Source of the DNA: Flavicella sediminum
GTDB lineage: Bacteria > Bacteroidota > Bacteroidia > Flavobacteriales > Flavobacteriaceae
Direction of reading: 5' to 3'
DNA length: 44,317 nucleotides
Assembly (NCBI RefSeq): GCF_006381105.1
Contig: NZ_VDET01000027.1
Location: 1 to 44,317 of the forward strand
Shown here: piece after piece, positions 18,782 through 27,990 of the stretch
How the letters are laid out: the number at the start of each line of letters is the position of its first letter
Numbering within the stretch: the first letter of the stretch is position 1
Position numbers and translations under genes: made by a program
Notes under the pieces: generated by a model
The model's input: the letters and a program-made list of their open reading frames with translations, nothing else
Told to the model about the DNA's origin: nothing
Database searches by the model: none

Positions 18782-19840
18782 ATGAAGAATCACGAACATT
18801 TTATAGCGCGCTGTTTAGAATTGGCAAATAAAGGAATTGGGACAACCAGACCAAATCCATCAGTAGGTGCCGTTGTAGTTTGTGATGGACTTATTATAGG
18901 TGAAGGTTATACAAGTCCTTATGGAGGAAACCATGCAGAGGTAAATGCCATTCATGCGGTAACCGACAAATCTTTGTTAAAAAGAGCTACTATTTATGTG
19001 ACTTTAGAGCCTTGCGCACATTTTGGAAAAACACCACCCTGTGCCGATTTAATTGTGTCTTCTAAAATTCCAAAAGTTGTAATTGGCTGTATAGATAGCA
19101 ATGCACAAGTTGCCGGAAAAGGAGTGGAGCGTTTGTTGCAAGCAGGTTGTCAAGTGGTTGTTGGCGTTTTAGAAAAAGAATGTTTGGAACAGCACAAACG
19201 TTTTTTTACGGTTCAAAATAAAAAACGTCCTTACTTAATTTTAAAATGGGCCGAAACTCGAGATGGATTTATAGCGCCTTTGAAAAAAGAAGAAAATAGA
19301 CCTGTTTGGATTAGCAATGGTGCCAGTCAACAATTAGTGCATAAATGGCGTAGTGAAGAACATGCTATTTTGGTAGGTACAGAAACCGCCATTGCCGACA
19401 ATCCTAAATTGGATGTTCGAAAGTGGGGAGGAAATAATCCGATTCGTGTGGTGTTGGATAAAAGTTTAAGAATTCCTTCGGGTTATTCGTTGTTTGATCA
19501 AAGTGTGAAAACAATTGTATTGACAAGTAAGAAAAATTCTATAGAGAAAAAAGAGACCGAAAATTTGATTTATAAAGGCATTGATTTTTCAGAAAATATG
19601 GCCGCTCAAATTTGTGAGGTGCTAATGGAAGAAAATATTCAGTCGTTGTTGGTAGAAGGAGGAAGGCAGACCTTGCAAAGTTTTATTGAGGCAGGTTTGT
19701 GGGATGAAGCGAGAGTGTTTGTTGGTCCGGTTTCTTTTAAAGAAGGAATTTTGGCCCCAAAACTAGAAGCAGGAATGTTTGAAGAAAAGGATATTAAGGG
19801 AACAAAATTAAGTCTGTATAAAAATTCAAAGCAAGCCTAG
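18782..19840 (+). CDS. ribD: riboflavin biosynthesis bifunctional protein RibD
   Basis: This 352-residue enzyme carries out deamination and reduction of the pyrimidine intermediate in riboflavin synthesis. The N-terminal deaminase domain has the zinc site H51 and catalytic E53 in HAEVNAI, with C78 and C87 in EPCAHFGKTPPCADL. The C-terminal reductase domain starts near residue 145 (PYLILKWAETRDGFIA) and has VGTETAIADNPKLDVR and LLVEGGRQTLQSF. Both domains are complete. The YigZ-family gene follows after 3 nt. No other rib gene is in the window. Confidence 0.95.
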   Translation: MKNHEHFIARCLELANKGIGTTRPNPSVGAVVVCDGLIIGEGYTSPYGGNHAEVNAIHAVTDKSLLKRATIYVTLEPCAHFGKTPPCADLIVSSKIPKVVIGCIDSNAQVAGKGVERLLQAGCQVVVGVLEKECLEQHKRFFTVQNKKRPYLILKWAETRDGFIAPLKKEENRPVWISNGASQQLVHKWRSEEHAILVGTETAIADNPKLDVRKWGGNNPIRVVLDKSLRIPSGYSLFDQSVKTIVLTSKKNSIEKKETENLIYKGIDFSENMAAQICEVLMEENIQSLLVEGGRQTLQSFIEAGLWDEARVFVGPVSFKEGILAPKLEAGMFEEKDIKGTKLSLYKNSKQA

Positions 19841-19843
19841 TCG

Positions 19844-20461
19844 TTGAAAGAAATCATAGATTCATACCGTACTTTAGCAAAAGCCTCTGAAGAATCTTTA
19901 TTCAAAGAGAAAGGCAGTAAGTTTTTTGGTTACGCTTTTCCTGTGACCAAGGAAGCAGAAATAAAAGAAATAATAGTTCAAATAAAAAAAGAACACTATG
20001 CCGCTAGGCATTGGTGCTATGCTTGGAAGCTAGGTGTTGAACAAGTACAGTATCGTGTCAATGATGATGGCGAACCAAGTAATTCTGCAGGACAACCAAT
20101 TTACGGACAAATTTTATCGGCAGAGATCACCAATGTATTGGTGGTAATTGTTCGGTATTTTGGAGGGGTGAAATTGGGCGTAGGTGGTTTGGTAAGAGCT
20201 TACAAAGCGGCAGCAGAATTAACAATTGAAAATTCGGAAATAGTTGAGAAAATTATTGAAGAAGAATTGGTCTTGGTTTTTGAGTATGCGCATATGAATA
20301 AAGTCATGCGATTGGTAAAGCAATTAAATGTGACAATTCAACAACAAGAAATGGCATTGAATTGTCAATTAACTTTGTCGATAAAAAAATCAGAATATGC
20401 ACAGGTAAAAAGTGCTTTTGAAAAACTTCATTTTTTAAGCATACCCAAGAATGAAGAATAG
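19844..20461 (+). CDS. YigZ/IMPACT-family protein
   Basis: This 205-residue protein has an N-terminal UPF0029/Impact domain (KGSKFFGYAFPV, DDGEPSNSAGQPI, VRYFGGVKLGVGGLVRAY) and a C-terminal ferredoxin-like DUF1949 domain. Homologues are linked to translation or stress, but a precise bacterial role is not established. The start is a TTG at 19844, 3 nt after the ribD stop, because no ATG precedes the conserved region; translational coupling to ribD is likely. Confidence 0.88.
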   Translation: MKEIIDSYRTLAKASEESLFKEKGSKFFGYAFPVTKEAEIKEIIVQIKKEHYAARHWCYAWKLGVEQVQYRVNDDGEPSNSAGQPIYGQILSAEITNVLVVIVRYFGGVKLGVGGLVRAYKAAAELTIENSEIVEKIIEEELVLVFEYAHMNKVMRLVKQLNVTIQQQEMALNCQLTLSIKKSEYAQVKSAFEKLHFLSIPKNEE

Positions 20462-20463
20462 AA

Positions 20464-20487
20464 TTGTTAATAACCTTTGTTAATAAC
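20464..20487 (+). repeat. 11-bp direct repeat in a convergent gap
   Basis: TTGTTAATAAC occurs at 20464-20474 and again at 20477-20487, in the short gap between the YigZ gene and the convergent thioesterase gene. No strong terminator hairpin is present there. Its meaning is unknown. Confidence 0.4.
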
Positions 20488-20501
20488 GAATATAAACAGT
20501 C

Positions 20502-20900
20502 TTATTTTACAAATTTTTCCAATAATTGTTGCGGTATTTTTACGGGCCTATTTTTAGTAGTGTCGAAAAAGACCAAAGTGGTATTTCCAGTTGTAATTAA
20601 CTCCTTGTTTTCATTTGTAATTTCGTACTCAAACTCAATCCGTACAGAAGGTGTTTTTTTTAATTTCGTTTTTAAAGTCACTAAATCATCAAACTTAGCA
20701 GGTTTAAAAAACCGAGTATCTATAGAGTGTACAGGTAGTATTAGTCCGTCTTCCTCCATTTTTTTATAGGACACACCAATGGTTCTCATAAGTTCCAGTC
20801 GGCCCATTTCAAAGTATTGTGCATAGTTACCATGGTGGGCATAACCCATTTGATCTGTCTCCGAATAACGGATTCTAAAAGTCATTATATTTTCAATCAT
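20502..20900 (-). CDS. acyl-CoA thioesterase, hotdog fold (YbgC/4HBT-like)
   Basis: This 132-residue single hotdog-domain thioesterase resembles YbgC/4-hydroxybenzoyl-CoA thioesterase and is predicted to hydrolyse acyl-CoA or aryl-CoA esters in the cytoplasm. The catalytic aspartate is D16 in ETDQMGYAHHGNYAQYFE, which matches the usual tDamGvvyHanYl.wfe pattern. A second start at M6 (MTFRIRY) is possible and would fit the family N-terminus. It is monocistronic and converges on the YigZ gene. Confidence 0.85.
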   Translation of the reverse strand: MIENIMTFRIRYSETDQMGYAHHGNYAQYFEMGRLELMRTIGVSYKKMEEDGLILPVHSIDTRFFKPAKFDDLVTLKTKLKKTPSVRIEFEYEITNENKELITTGNTTLVFFDTTKNRPVKIPQQLLEKFVK

Positions 20901-21067
20901 TATTTTTATTTTGATGATTGATATTTTACGGAAAAAATAAATAGAAACCTATACCCTTTTCATTTTTTTATACTAAAAAATATTCACACTTTTGTACAAC
21001 GAAAAACAAGGCCTATTTTCTGCTTTTTTTTTCAAATATTAACCAAATATATTACCCTATAATAATA

Positions 21068-22495
21068 ATGACGAAAGTAGCCACTACGGTTTGGGAGGAA
21101 TGTTTATCTTTTATACAAGATAACATCAAACCGCAAGCATTTAAAACATGGTTTGAGCCTATTAAACCAATTCGAGTTACCGGCGAGGTTTTAACAGTTC
21201 AGGTACCTAGTAAATTTTTTTACGAATGGTTGGAGGAGCACTATATTAAACTATTAGGTGTTGCTTTAAAACGTCAGTTAGGTAATGGTGCAAAGTTAGT
21301 ATATGAGGTAAGAATGGAAAATTCTTACAGAAGTAATAGTCCACAAATAGTAAAAATTCCAAGTTCAAATAGAGCGCCTTTAAAATCGCAAAATGTTTCG
21401 GTTCCTTTGGAAATTAATAAAAGAGAATTAAGAAATCCTTTTATTATTCCTGGTTTGCAAAAGGTGAAAATTGAATCGCAATTAAATGCCAATTACAATT
21501 TTGAAAGCTTTATTGAAGGAGATTCTAACCGTTTGGCAAGATCAGCTGGTATGGCTGTGGCAAATAAGCCTGGTGGAACTTCCTTTAACCCACTTTTAAT
21601 TTATGGTGGTGTTGGGTTGGGTAAAACACATTTAGCACACGCTATTGGTGTTCAAATAAAAGATAAATACGCAGATAAAACAGTTTTGTATATTTCTTCA
21701 GAGAAATTTACACAGCAATATATTGATTCTGTAAAAGGAAATACAAGAAATGATTTTATTCATTTTTATCAAATGATTGATGTTTTGATCATTGATGATG
21801 TGCAATTTCTTTCTGGTAAAACCGGAACGCAAGATGTATTCTTCCATATTTTCAACCATTTACATCAAAATGGAAAACAAGTAATTTTAACGTCTGACAA
21901 AGCTCCTGTAGATATGCAAGACATTGAACAACGTTTGTTGTCTCGTTTTAAATGGGGATTGTCGGCAGAATTGCAAACGCCAGATTTTGAAACTAGAATT
22001 TCTATTCTTCAAAATAAATTATTTAGAGACGGTGTGGAAATGCCTGACGAAATAGTGGAGTATGTTGCAAAAAACATCAAATCAAATGTTCGTGAATTAG
22101 AAGGTGTGTTAATTTCTATGATTGCACAAGCTTCTTTTAACAAAAAAGAATTTACGATGACTTTGGTAAAACAAATTGTAGATAAATTTGTTAAAAACAC
22201 CAAACGCGAAGTTTCTATTGAATACATTCAAAAAGTAGTTTCGAAATATTTCGATATGGATGTTGCTACTTTACAGTCTAAAACACGTAAAAGACATATT
22301 GTACAAGCCAGACAGTTGGCCATGTATTTTGCAAAAAGAATGACAAAATCTTCTTTGGCAAGTATTGGTTCTCAAATTGGAAAACGAGATCATGCTACGG
22401 TATTACATGCTTGTAAAACAGTGGATAACTTAACGGAAACAGACAAGCAGTTTAAAAAATATGTAGAAGATATTACCAATAAATTGACATTCTAA
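21068..22495 (+). CDS. dnaA: chromosomal replication initiator DnaA
   Basis: This 475-residue AAA+ initiator binds DnaA boxes and opens oriC. Domain I covers about 1-85 and a short linker about 86-140. The AAA+ domain has Walker A GGVGLGKT at 180-187 and Walker B VLIIDDVQFL near 238-247. The C-terminal DNA-binding domain carries the signature GKRDHATVLHACKTVD near 435-450. dnaN and gyrB are not adjacent, as is usual in Bacteroidota. No cluster of DnaA boxes was found in the 167-nt upstream gap, so oriC need not be here. Confidence 0.97.
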   Translation: MTKVATTVWEECLSFIQDNIKPQAFKTWFEPIKPIRVTGEVLTVQVPSKFFYEWLEEHYIKLLGVALKRQLGNGAKLVYEVRMENSYRSNSPQIVKIPSSNRAPLKSQNVSVPLEINKRELRNPFIIPGLQKVKIESQLNANYNFESFIEGDSNRLARSAGMAVANKPGGTSFNPLLIYGGVGLGKTHLAHAIGVQIKDKYADKTVLYISSEKFTQQYIDSVKGNTRNDFIHFYQMIDVLIIDDVQFLSGKTGTQDVFFHIFNHLHQNGKQVILTSDKAPVDMQDIEQRLLSRFKWGLSAELQTPDFETRISILQNKLFRDGVEMPDEIVEYVAKNIKSNVRELEGVLISMIAQASFNKKEFTMTLVKQIVDKFVKNTKREVSIEYIQKVVSKYFDMDVATLQSKTRKRHIVQARQLAMYFAKRMTKSSLASIGSQIGKRDHATVLHACKTVDNLTETDKQFKKYVEDITNKLTF

Positions 22496-22499
22496 ATTT

Positions 22500-22949
22500 A
22501 TGGTTGCCGTTTTAATGGTTTGTCTCGGAAATATTTGTCGTTCGCCTTTGGCGGAAGGTATTTTAAAATCCAAAGTTGATCCTTCAAAAGTATATGTAGA
22601 TTCTGCTGGAACTGGTGCTTACCATGTTGGTAATTTACCCGATCCAAGATCTATTGAAGTGGCTGCTAAATATGGAATTGATATCACAGATCAGCGAGCA
22701 AGAGCTTTTTCAAAAAAAGATTTTGACACCTTTGATGTGATTTATGCCATGGATGCTTCTAATTATAACAATATTTTAAATTTGGCTCAAAGCGATCTGC
22801 AGCGAGCGAAAGTTAAATTGATTTTAAATGAAATCCGTCCCGATAGAAATGAACAAGTTCCTGATCCTTACTACGGTGGTGATAATGGATTTGAGCATGT
22901 CTATCAACTTTTGGATGAGTCGTGTGAATTGATTGCCAAGCAATTATAA
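22500..22949 (+). CDS. low-molecular-weight protein tyrosine phosphatase
   Basis: This 149-residue cytoplasmic phosphatase has the P-loop CLGNICRS at 8-15 (nucleophile C8, R14) and the general acid aspartate in VPDPYYGG. Length and motifs are canonical. Substrates are not known; in other bacteria such enzymes act on tyrosine kinases of polysaccharide export or on protein arginine phosphates. It starts 4 nt after dnaA and is followed after 12 nt by the methylase gene, so all three may share a transcript. Confidence 0.92.
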   Translation: MVAVLMVCLGNICRSPLAEGILKSKVDPSKVYVDSAGTGAYHVGNLPDPRSIEVAAKYGIDITDQRARAFSKKDFDTFDVIYAMDASNYNNILNLAQSDLQRAKVKLILNEIRPDRNEQVPDPYYGGDNGFEHVYQLLDESCELIAKQL

Positions 22950-22961
22950 CAACAATAAATT

Positions 22962-23669
22962 ATGAGTTTAGGGAAATTATATCTAATTCCGACAACCTTA
23001 GGAGAAAATGAACCTTTGGAAGTAATGCCTATTTCTGTAAAAAAGGTGGTGGAAGAAATTGATTATTTTATTGTTGAAAATGAAAAATCTGCACGTCGAT
23101 TTATAAAAAAAATAACTCCAAAAAAATCACAGCCAGGTTTAGAAATCATGATGCTTGATAAATATGCGGATGCTTTGGAAGTACGACATTATTTGGATAT
23201 TTGTCAGAAAGGAATTTCTGTAGGTTTGCTTTCAGAAGCCGGTGTCCCTGCTATTGCAGATCCTGGAGCTGAAGTGGTAAAACTAGCACATGAAAAAGGT
23301 ATTCAAGTTGTCCCTTTGGTCGGACCTTCTTCTATTTTAATGGCCATGATGAGTTCTGGTATGAATGGACAAAATTTTGCTTTTAACGGTTATTTACCTA
23401 TTGACAAAGGGGATAGAAAAAGAGAAATTAAATTTTTAGAAAAAATATCACTGGATAGAAATCAATCGCAAATTTTTATAGAAACACCTTATAGAAACGA
23501 CAAAATTTTGGCCGATTTAAAAGCTTTTTTAAGTCCCGCAACACGTTTGTGCATTGCAGCCGATATTACTTTGTCTACCGAGTACATTAAAACCTTGACC
23601 ATTCAAGAATGGAAAAACGCCAAACCCGATTTACATAAAAGACCTGCTATATTTATCATTCATAAGTAG
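22962..23669 (+). CDS. RsmI-like SAM-dependent methyltransferase
   Basis: This 235-residue tetrapyrrole-methylase fold protein is related to RsmI, which 2'-O-methylates C1402 of 16S rRNA. Family motifs are LYLIPTTLGENEP at the N-terminus, GLLSEAGVPAIADPGAEVV, PLVGPSSILMAMMSSGM and FNGYLP. RsmI proper reads GNLGD at the first motif and is about 280 residues, so this shorter Bacteroidota version may be a paralogue with a different target. A strong terminator follows. Confidence 0.82.
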   Translation: MSLGKLYLIPTTLGENEPLEVMPISVKKVVEEIDYFIVENEKSARRFIKKITPKKSQPGLEIMMLDKYADALEVRHYLDICQKGISVGLLSEAGVPAIADPGAEVVKLAHEKGIQVVPLVGPSSILMAMMSSGMNGQNFAFNGYLPIDKGDRKREIKFLEKISLDRNQSQIFIETPYRNDKILADLKAFLSPATRLCIAADITLSTEYIKTLTIQEWKNAKPDLHKRPAIFIIHK

Positions 23670-23730
23670 TATTTTTTCTACTGTTTGAATAAGCCTATCA
23701 AGCTTGTTTATTAGGATTTCTTTAAAATAA

Positions 23731-23767
23731 AAAAAACTCAGAATTGATTTCAATTCTGAGTTTTTTT
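23731..23767. terminator. bidirectional terminator
   Basis: A 13-bp perfect stem AAACTCAGAATTG/CAATTCTGAGTTT with a 4-nt loop lies between A and T runs. It separates the RsmI-like gene (+) from the lysozyme-like gene (minus). Confidence 0.88.
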
Positions 23768-23788
23768 GTTTTAATAAGATTTTTACTT

Positions 23789-24403
23789 TTATACCGTTAC
23801 AATTGGCATTCTGTCTGCTACAATATCCGATGTATCATAGGCTGCAAATAATTCTAAATAACTAGCAACCGTAGTTCCAAATGCGTCTGCAAAACCATTT
23901 TGGCCTTGACTACGTAAGAATTTTTTTACATTTCCTGCGCCTGCTAAATGTGCAGCTGCTAAAATTCCTGATTCAGTAATAAGAATTCCGTTAATTTTTT
24001 TACCAACAGAACGTCGAATATCCTTTCTTAAAATCCATTTGTTAACAGCACAAAGCGCTAAAAATGCTTTTTCTTGTAGCTCAGGATCTTTTAAAAATTC
24101 ATTGGTGTCATAAATTTTAAAACGCTCTAAGGTAGTTCTCCCAAATTGGTATTTTCCTAAATACCCCAATTTGTTTACAACAAGGTAGTTTCCTTGTGAT
24201 TCTTTAAAAGCCAAAGCTTCTTTAAAATCGTCAAATTCATGTTTTGCGTAAGGAGGGGCAAAATTAGTAATTGCTTCCTCTTCAGTTAAAACACTAGCAA
24301 TTGTCTCTTCAGGATTTTTTGAAAATAAACTGCTTGCATACATGGTACATATTCCTAGTCCAAATGCCACACTTAAAAAACTCTTTTTTCTGATAGATTC
24401 CAT
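23789..24403 (-). CDS. exported lysozyme-like/lytic transglycosylase-like protein
   Basis: This 204-residue protein has an N-terminal hydrophobic signal or anchor (about 8-27). The core AFKESQGNYLVVNKLGYLGKYQFGR places E68 in the ES.GNY context of transglycosylase/lysozyme folds, and GKYQFG stands where GLMQ occurs in SLT enzymes. The later AAHLAGAGNVKKFL fits the same fold. It is predicted to cut peptidoglycan in the periplasm; activity is inferred. In databases such proteins are sometimes mislabelled as LysM proteins, but no LysM repeat is visible. It has its own -7 box (24443-24450). Confidence 0.7.
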   Translation of the reverse strand: MESIRKKSFLSVAFGLGICTMYASSLFSKNPEETIASVLTEEEAITNFAPPYAKHEFDDFKEALAFKESQGNYLVVNKLGYLGKYQFGRTTLERFKIYDTNEFLKDPELQEKAFLALCAVNKWILRKDIRRSVGKKINGILITESGILAAAHLAGAGNVKKFLRSQGQNGFADAFGTTVASYLELFAAYDTSDIVADRMPIVTV

Positions 24404-24442
24404 ACTGTTTTCTATTTCGATTTAATTTTGTTTTTCGAGCTG

Positions 24443-24450
24443 CAAATATA
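24443..24450 (-). promoter_or_regulatory. -7 element of the lysozyme-like gene
   Basis: TATATTTG on the minus strand, 39 nt before the start codon, matches TAnnTTTG. No properly spaced TTG is seen. Confidence 0.4.
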
Positions 24451-24494
24451 CGAACTATATATTAATTGATTGTAAATCAGTAATTAACTGTTTT

Positions 24495-25394
24495 TTAAAA
24501 GTATAAAAGATGCGTTTTGATCTTTCCTTTACTAGTAAACTCAATGGCTGGCGCTGGTATTTTAATAAAGTTAATGGTGTTGAAAAGAGCCTTTAAAAAT
24601 TTTGATTTGGTTTTTATTTTTGTCAAATCTACGTCCAATCCGGCGTAAAACTGCCTATATGGAGTGGGAAGTGAAAGTTCTTGATTTTTATTTTGGCTGT
24701 ATAGCATTCCTTGAGCTCCAAAACCTATGGCAATATTTAACCATTTAGGAAAGTTGCTTTTTTTATGGAAGGACCAAATATTAGCAGATAGCCAGTAAGT
24801 TTGTCCGTTGTAATCTTTTAATAATTCTTCTGAAAAATTGGATCCTAAGGTGTTTGGTCTTTGTGCTGCAAATGAGGTTCTATGAAATGAATATTTTAAT
24901 TTGATTCGCTGTTCGTTCCAAAGCAGTTCTTGTCCAACTAACAATCCAGTTCCAGCGGCATTGGCTAAAATATCTCCAGGCGAAGCGCCCCATTCTTTTG
25001 AATAGCCATCAAAGACTTCTACCGCTGTTAAAAAAGCGAAACCTAGCGTAGCTCCATAAACTAATTGTTGCTTCTTAGAAGAACCTGCCCAGTCTAAACT
25101 AGACATACCCAATTTACCTATATAGTAGGAAGTCATCATATGACCCATCTTATCCATTTGTAACCAATCTTTGTTATCGTTGTTGAAATGAAATTTTGAT
25201 TTAGGGAAGTCCGCATACCAAAGTTGATGCAAACCAACCAAGGTAACTGTGGCCAAAGTAGCTTCGGTAAGGTACACTCCCTTTAACCTAGAGTTGTTTA
25301 AGGTGTCCGATTTTTGAAAAAAAGTACGCTGTGCGTTTGTATTGAATACAAATAGAAGGGTGCATACGATAAAAAGAAAATGCTTTTTTTTCAA
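24495..25394 (-). CDS. DUF2279 (YfiM-like) exported protein
   Basis: This 299-residue protein has a signal peptide ending near A21 and conserved stretches DKMGHMMTSYYIGKL and EVFDGYSKEWGASPGDILAN, which mark the DUF2279/YfiM family. Histidines and aspartates in DKMGH and in SPGD might form a site, but no activity is known. A beta-rich C-terminus suggests an outer-membrane location. It is the last gene of a minus-strand run beginning with the porin, although a 104-nt gap separates it from mltG. Confidence 0.8.
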   Translation of the reverse strand: MKKKHFLFIVCTLLFVFNTNAQRTFFQKSDTLNNSRLKGVYLTEATLATVTLVGLHQLWYADFPKSKFHFNNDNKDWLQMDKMGHMMTSYYIGKLGMSSLDWAGSSKKQQLVYGATLGFAFLTAVEVFDGYSKEWGASPGDILANAAGTGLLVGQELLWNEQRIKLKYSFHRTSFAAQRPNTLGSNFSEELLKDYNGQTYWLSANIWSFHKKSNFPKWLNIAIGFGAQGMLYSQNKNQELSLPTPYRQFYAGLDVDLTKIKTKSKFLKALFNTINFIKIPAPAIEFTSKGKIKTHLLYF

Positions 25395-25498
25395 AATATT
25401 TTTAATTTAATTAGGATGCGTTTGTGACTTCTACAAATGATAGTGTTCGTTATTTGTTTGAATTTTATAATGAATATTTTACAAAACACAAAATAGGC

Positions 25499-26536
25499 TT
25501 ATCTATTCACACCTTGTTTAGACAACCATTTTTGATATTTCCGTGCATTTTTGTTATGCTGACGTAAACTTTTAGCAAAAGCATGCGATCCAAATTTTTC
25601 AATACTAGCACACATATAAAAATAATCGTGATTGGCTGGATTTAAAACGGCATCAATTGAAGAAATATCCGGCATTGCAATTGGACCTGGAGGCAAACTC
25701 ACATTTTTATAGGTGTTGTAAGGAGAATCAATTTTTAAATCTTTAAGTAAAACTCTTTTGATGATGGTGTCCTGTCCATATTTTTCTTTGATGGAAAAAA
25801 TAACCGTAGGATCGGCTTGTAAAGGCCATTTTTTGTGAAATCTGTTCAAATACAAACCCGCAACAATTGGTCTTTCTGAAGTGATGGCGGTTTCTTTTTG
25901 TACGATAGAAGCCAAGATACTCACTTCTTCAATAGTTAACTTTTGTTGTTGTGCTTTTGAAATTCTATTGGCATTCCAAAAAGTATTGTATTCTTTAAAC
26001 ATTTTGGCTCTAAAACCTTCGGCATCCGTATTCCAATATAGATCATAGCTGTTAGGAATATACATGCTTAAAGCTGTCGCTTTTGTAAATCCATTTTTTT
26101 GTAAAAAAGATTCGTCTTTAAAAGCAGTTAGCAAACTTAAAGAATCGGCTTCTAGTTGAGAGGCAATTCTACCGGCCAAATCTTCTAAGCTGTGTTGGTT
26201 GTTAAACGTTAGGTTGACAGTTGTTTGTCGTCCGCTTCTTAAAAAATTAACCAATTCATTGTTATTCATTCCAGCTTTTAGCTGAAATTTACCGGCTCTT
26301 ATTCGGGTGTTGTATTTTTTCTTTTGAGCCACCCATTCAAAATCATCTAAATTTAATAGCTCATCTTTTAATTGCTCTTTAACATCAGCCAATGTTGCAT
26401 TGGTTGGAATATAAATGATAAAGTCCGAGGTTAAATTCTTTGCGTAAATTTTTGAATAATAATGGTATCCTACAAACACACTTAAAATAACTCCCGCAAT
26501 GGCAATGAAAGTTATAAGTTTCTTTTTGTCTAGCAT
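25499..26536 (-). CDS. mltG: endolytic murein transglycosylase MltG
   Basis: This 345-residue inner-membrane enzyme cuts nascent peptidoglycan strands and sets glycan length. A single transmembrane segment spans about 8-26, a LysM-like domain follows, and the YceG catalytic domain holds E215 in ILASIVQKETA. The motifs VAGLYLNRFHKKWPLQADPTV and SPYNTYKNVSLPPGPIAMP are typical. It begins 3 nt after the GNAT gene and is co-transcribed with it and probably dapF. Confidence 0.93.
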   Translation of the reverse strand: MLDKKKLITFIAIAGVILSVFVGYHYYSKIYAKNLTSDFIIYIPTNATLADVKEQLKDELLNLDDFEWVAQKKKYNTRIRAGKFQLKAGMNNNELVNFLRSGRQTTVNLTFNNQHSLEDLAGRIASQLEADSLSLLTAFKDESFLQKNGFTKATALSMYIPNSYDLYWNTDAEGFRAKMFKEYNTFWNANRISKAQQQKLTIEEVSILASIVQKETAITSERPIVAGLYLNRFHKKWPLQADPTVIFSIKEKYGQDTIIKRVLLKDLKIDSPYNTYKNVSLPPGPIAMPDISSIDAVLNPANHDYFYMCASIEKFGSHAFAKSLRQHNKNARKYQKWLSKQGVNR

Positions 26537-26539
26537 TTT

Positions 26540-27073
26540 TTAGCCTTCAATTTTATGAATAAGTTGATAAAGTGCTTCGTCTTTGTAATTTTGGTCGACA
26601 AAGATCCAGTCTTTTTTTATGCCGACACATTCAAATTTGAAACTTTCAAACAAAGCAATACTTGCTTTATTATCGGTGGTGATGTTGGCAAAAAGTTGGT
26701 GTACGTTTAAATAGTGAAACGCATAAGAAAGCAGCAAGCGCAAAGCTTCTTTAGCCACCCCTTGTCCTTGAAATTCTTTCTCTATTAAGATGCCTATACC
26801 GGCTCTACGGTTTATAGGATCAAAGTCAAATAGATCAATCATTCCCATAGGAATGTCCGATTTATTGGAAGCAATAACTAAACGCAATTGCTTTGCTTCG
26901 TAAATATCTTGGTGTGCATTTTCAAGATATTTGACCAATAAAAATTTAGAATAGGGCGCCTGTGTACAACTGACTTCCCAATGGTCTTCATTATTTTCTG
27001 AATCGAATAAAAATTGAAGATCTTCAGGTTCAAGTGCACGTAGGTGTACGGTATTCCCTTTTAAGGTTTGCAT
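26540..27073 (-). CDS. GNAT N-acetyltransferase (RimJ/RimL/SpeG type)
   Basis: This 177-residue GNAT-fold acetyltransferase has an acetyl-CoA loop, IEKEFQGQGVAKEAL, with the Q-x-x-G-x-A pattern. NKASIALFESFKFECVG is the family's C-terminal beta-strand and helix region. The substrate may be a protein N-terminus or a small amine; the sequence does not decide. It lies in the dapF-GNAT-mltG unit. Confidence 0.85.
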   Translation of the reverse strand: MQTLKGNTVHLRALEPEDLQFLFDSENNEDHWEVSCTQAPYSKFLLVKYLENAHQDIYEAKQLRLVIASNKSDIPMGMIDLFDFDPINRRAGIGILIEKEFQGQGVAKEALRLLLSYAFHYLNVHQLFANITTDNKASIALFESFKFECVGIKKDWIFVDQNYKDEALYQLIHKIEG

Positions 27074-27109
27074 TTGTTGTTGTATAAAAACGAAACGTTT
27101 CCTGTTTTT

Positions 27110-27889
27110 TTAAGCTTTAAAGTTTCCTTTGAAAACAAATTTTGCAGGACCTTTTAAAAATACGTTTTTATATTGAGAATTTTCTTTTTGAAAAGAAACT
27201 TCTAATTCGCCACCTTCAACCAGTAATTTTATTTTGGAAGAATTGGTTAATTTTTGTTCAAACATAGCAATGGCCACAGCAGTAACTCCTGTTCCACAGG
27301 CTAAAGTTTCATCTTCAACACCTCTTTCGTAGGTTCTAACTCTAAAAGTAGCGTCGTTTATAGCTTCTGCAAAATTTACATTTGTACCTTCTTCAAAATA
27401 AGGAGCCCCATAACGAATGGCTTTCCCATTTTTAAAAACATCATATTGGCCAATGTTTTTAACCAGTTGTACATGATGAGGTGAACCTGTGTTTAAAAAA
27501 GCTGAATCAGCATTGATTGTTATTTCTGAAACATCAATCATTTGTAAATCTACGAGGCCATTTTCAATGGTAGCATGGTGCAAACCATCTATAGCATCAA
27601 AGGTTGTTTTGTTTGTAATAACTCCTAAGTCGTGTGCAAAAGCTACTAGGCAGCGACCTCCGTTACCACACATCGTTCCTTCATTTCCATCGGCATTGTA
27701 ATACACCATGGTAAAATCGTATTTGTCAGAAGGATTTAATAAAATCAGTCCATCTGCACCCACACCAAAACGTCTGTCGCATAAATTATGTACTAATTGA
27801 ACATCATCTTGAGGGAAATGCAAATCGCGATTGTCAATCATCACAAAATCGTTTCCTGTTCCTTGGTATTTATAAAAATTTACTTCCAT
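27110..27889 (-). CDS. dapF: diaminopimelate epimerase
   Basis: This 259-residue cytoplasmic enzyme converts LL- to meso-diaminopimelate for lysine and peptidoglycan. The two catalytic cysteines are C74 in MCGNGGRC and C198 in ACGTGVTA. The N-terminal YQGTGNDFV and the GADG motif are present. The length is slightly below the usual 270-280 but both domains are complete. Its linkage with mltG is consistent with cell-wall synthesis. Confidence 0.96.
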   Translation of the reverse strand: MEVNFYKYQGTGNDFVMIDNRDLHFPQDDVQLVHNLCDRRFGVGADGLILLNPSDKYDFTMVYYNADGNEGTMCGNGGRCLVAFAHDLGVITNKTTFDAIDGLHHATIENGLVDLQMIDVSEITINADSAFLNTGSPHHVQLVKNIGQYDVFKNGKAIRYGAPYFEEGTNVNFAEAINDATFRVRTYERGVEDETLACGTGVTAVAIAMFEQKLTNSSKIKLLVEGGELEVSFQKENSQYKNVFLKGPAKFVFKGNFKA

Positions 27890-27990
27890 TAGTTCTTTTA
27901 TTGGCAGACAAATTTACAGAATATTTGTCGTTAAATGTACTTGTATTTAGGGATTAACGAAGTTGTACAAAATGTTTTATTTTCAACAAA

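Noticed and set aside
18661-18782. FMN riboswitch before ribD
   Set aside because: The promoter ends 6 nt before the start codon, and none of the conserved RFN-element sequence is present in the gap to prmC.
20901-21067. Possible oriC upstream of dnaA
   Set aside because: Only one loose match to a DnaA box (ATATTCACA) was seen and there is no cluster. The AT-richness is ordinary for this genome.
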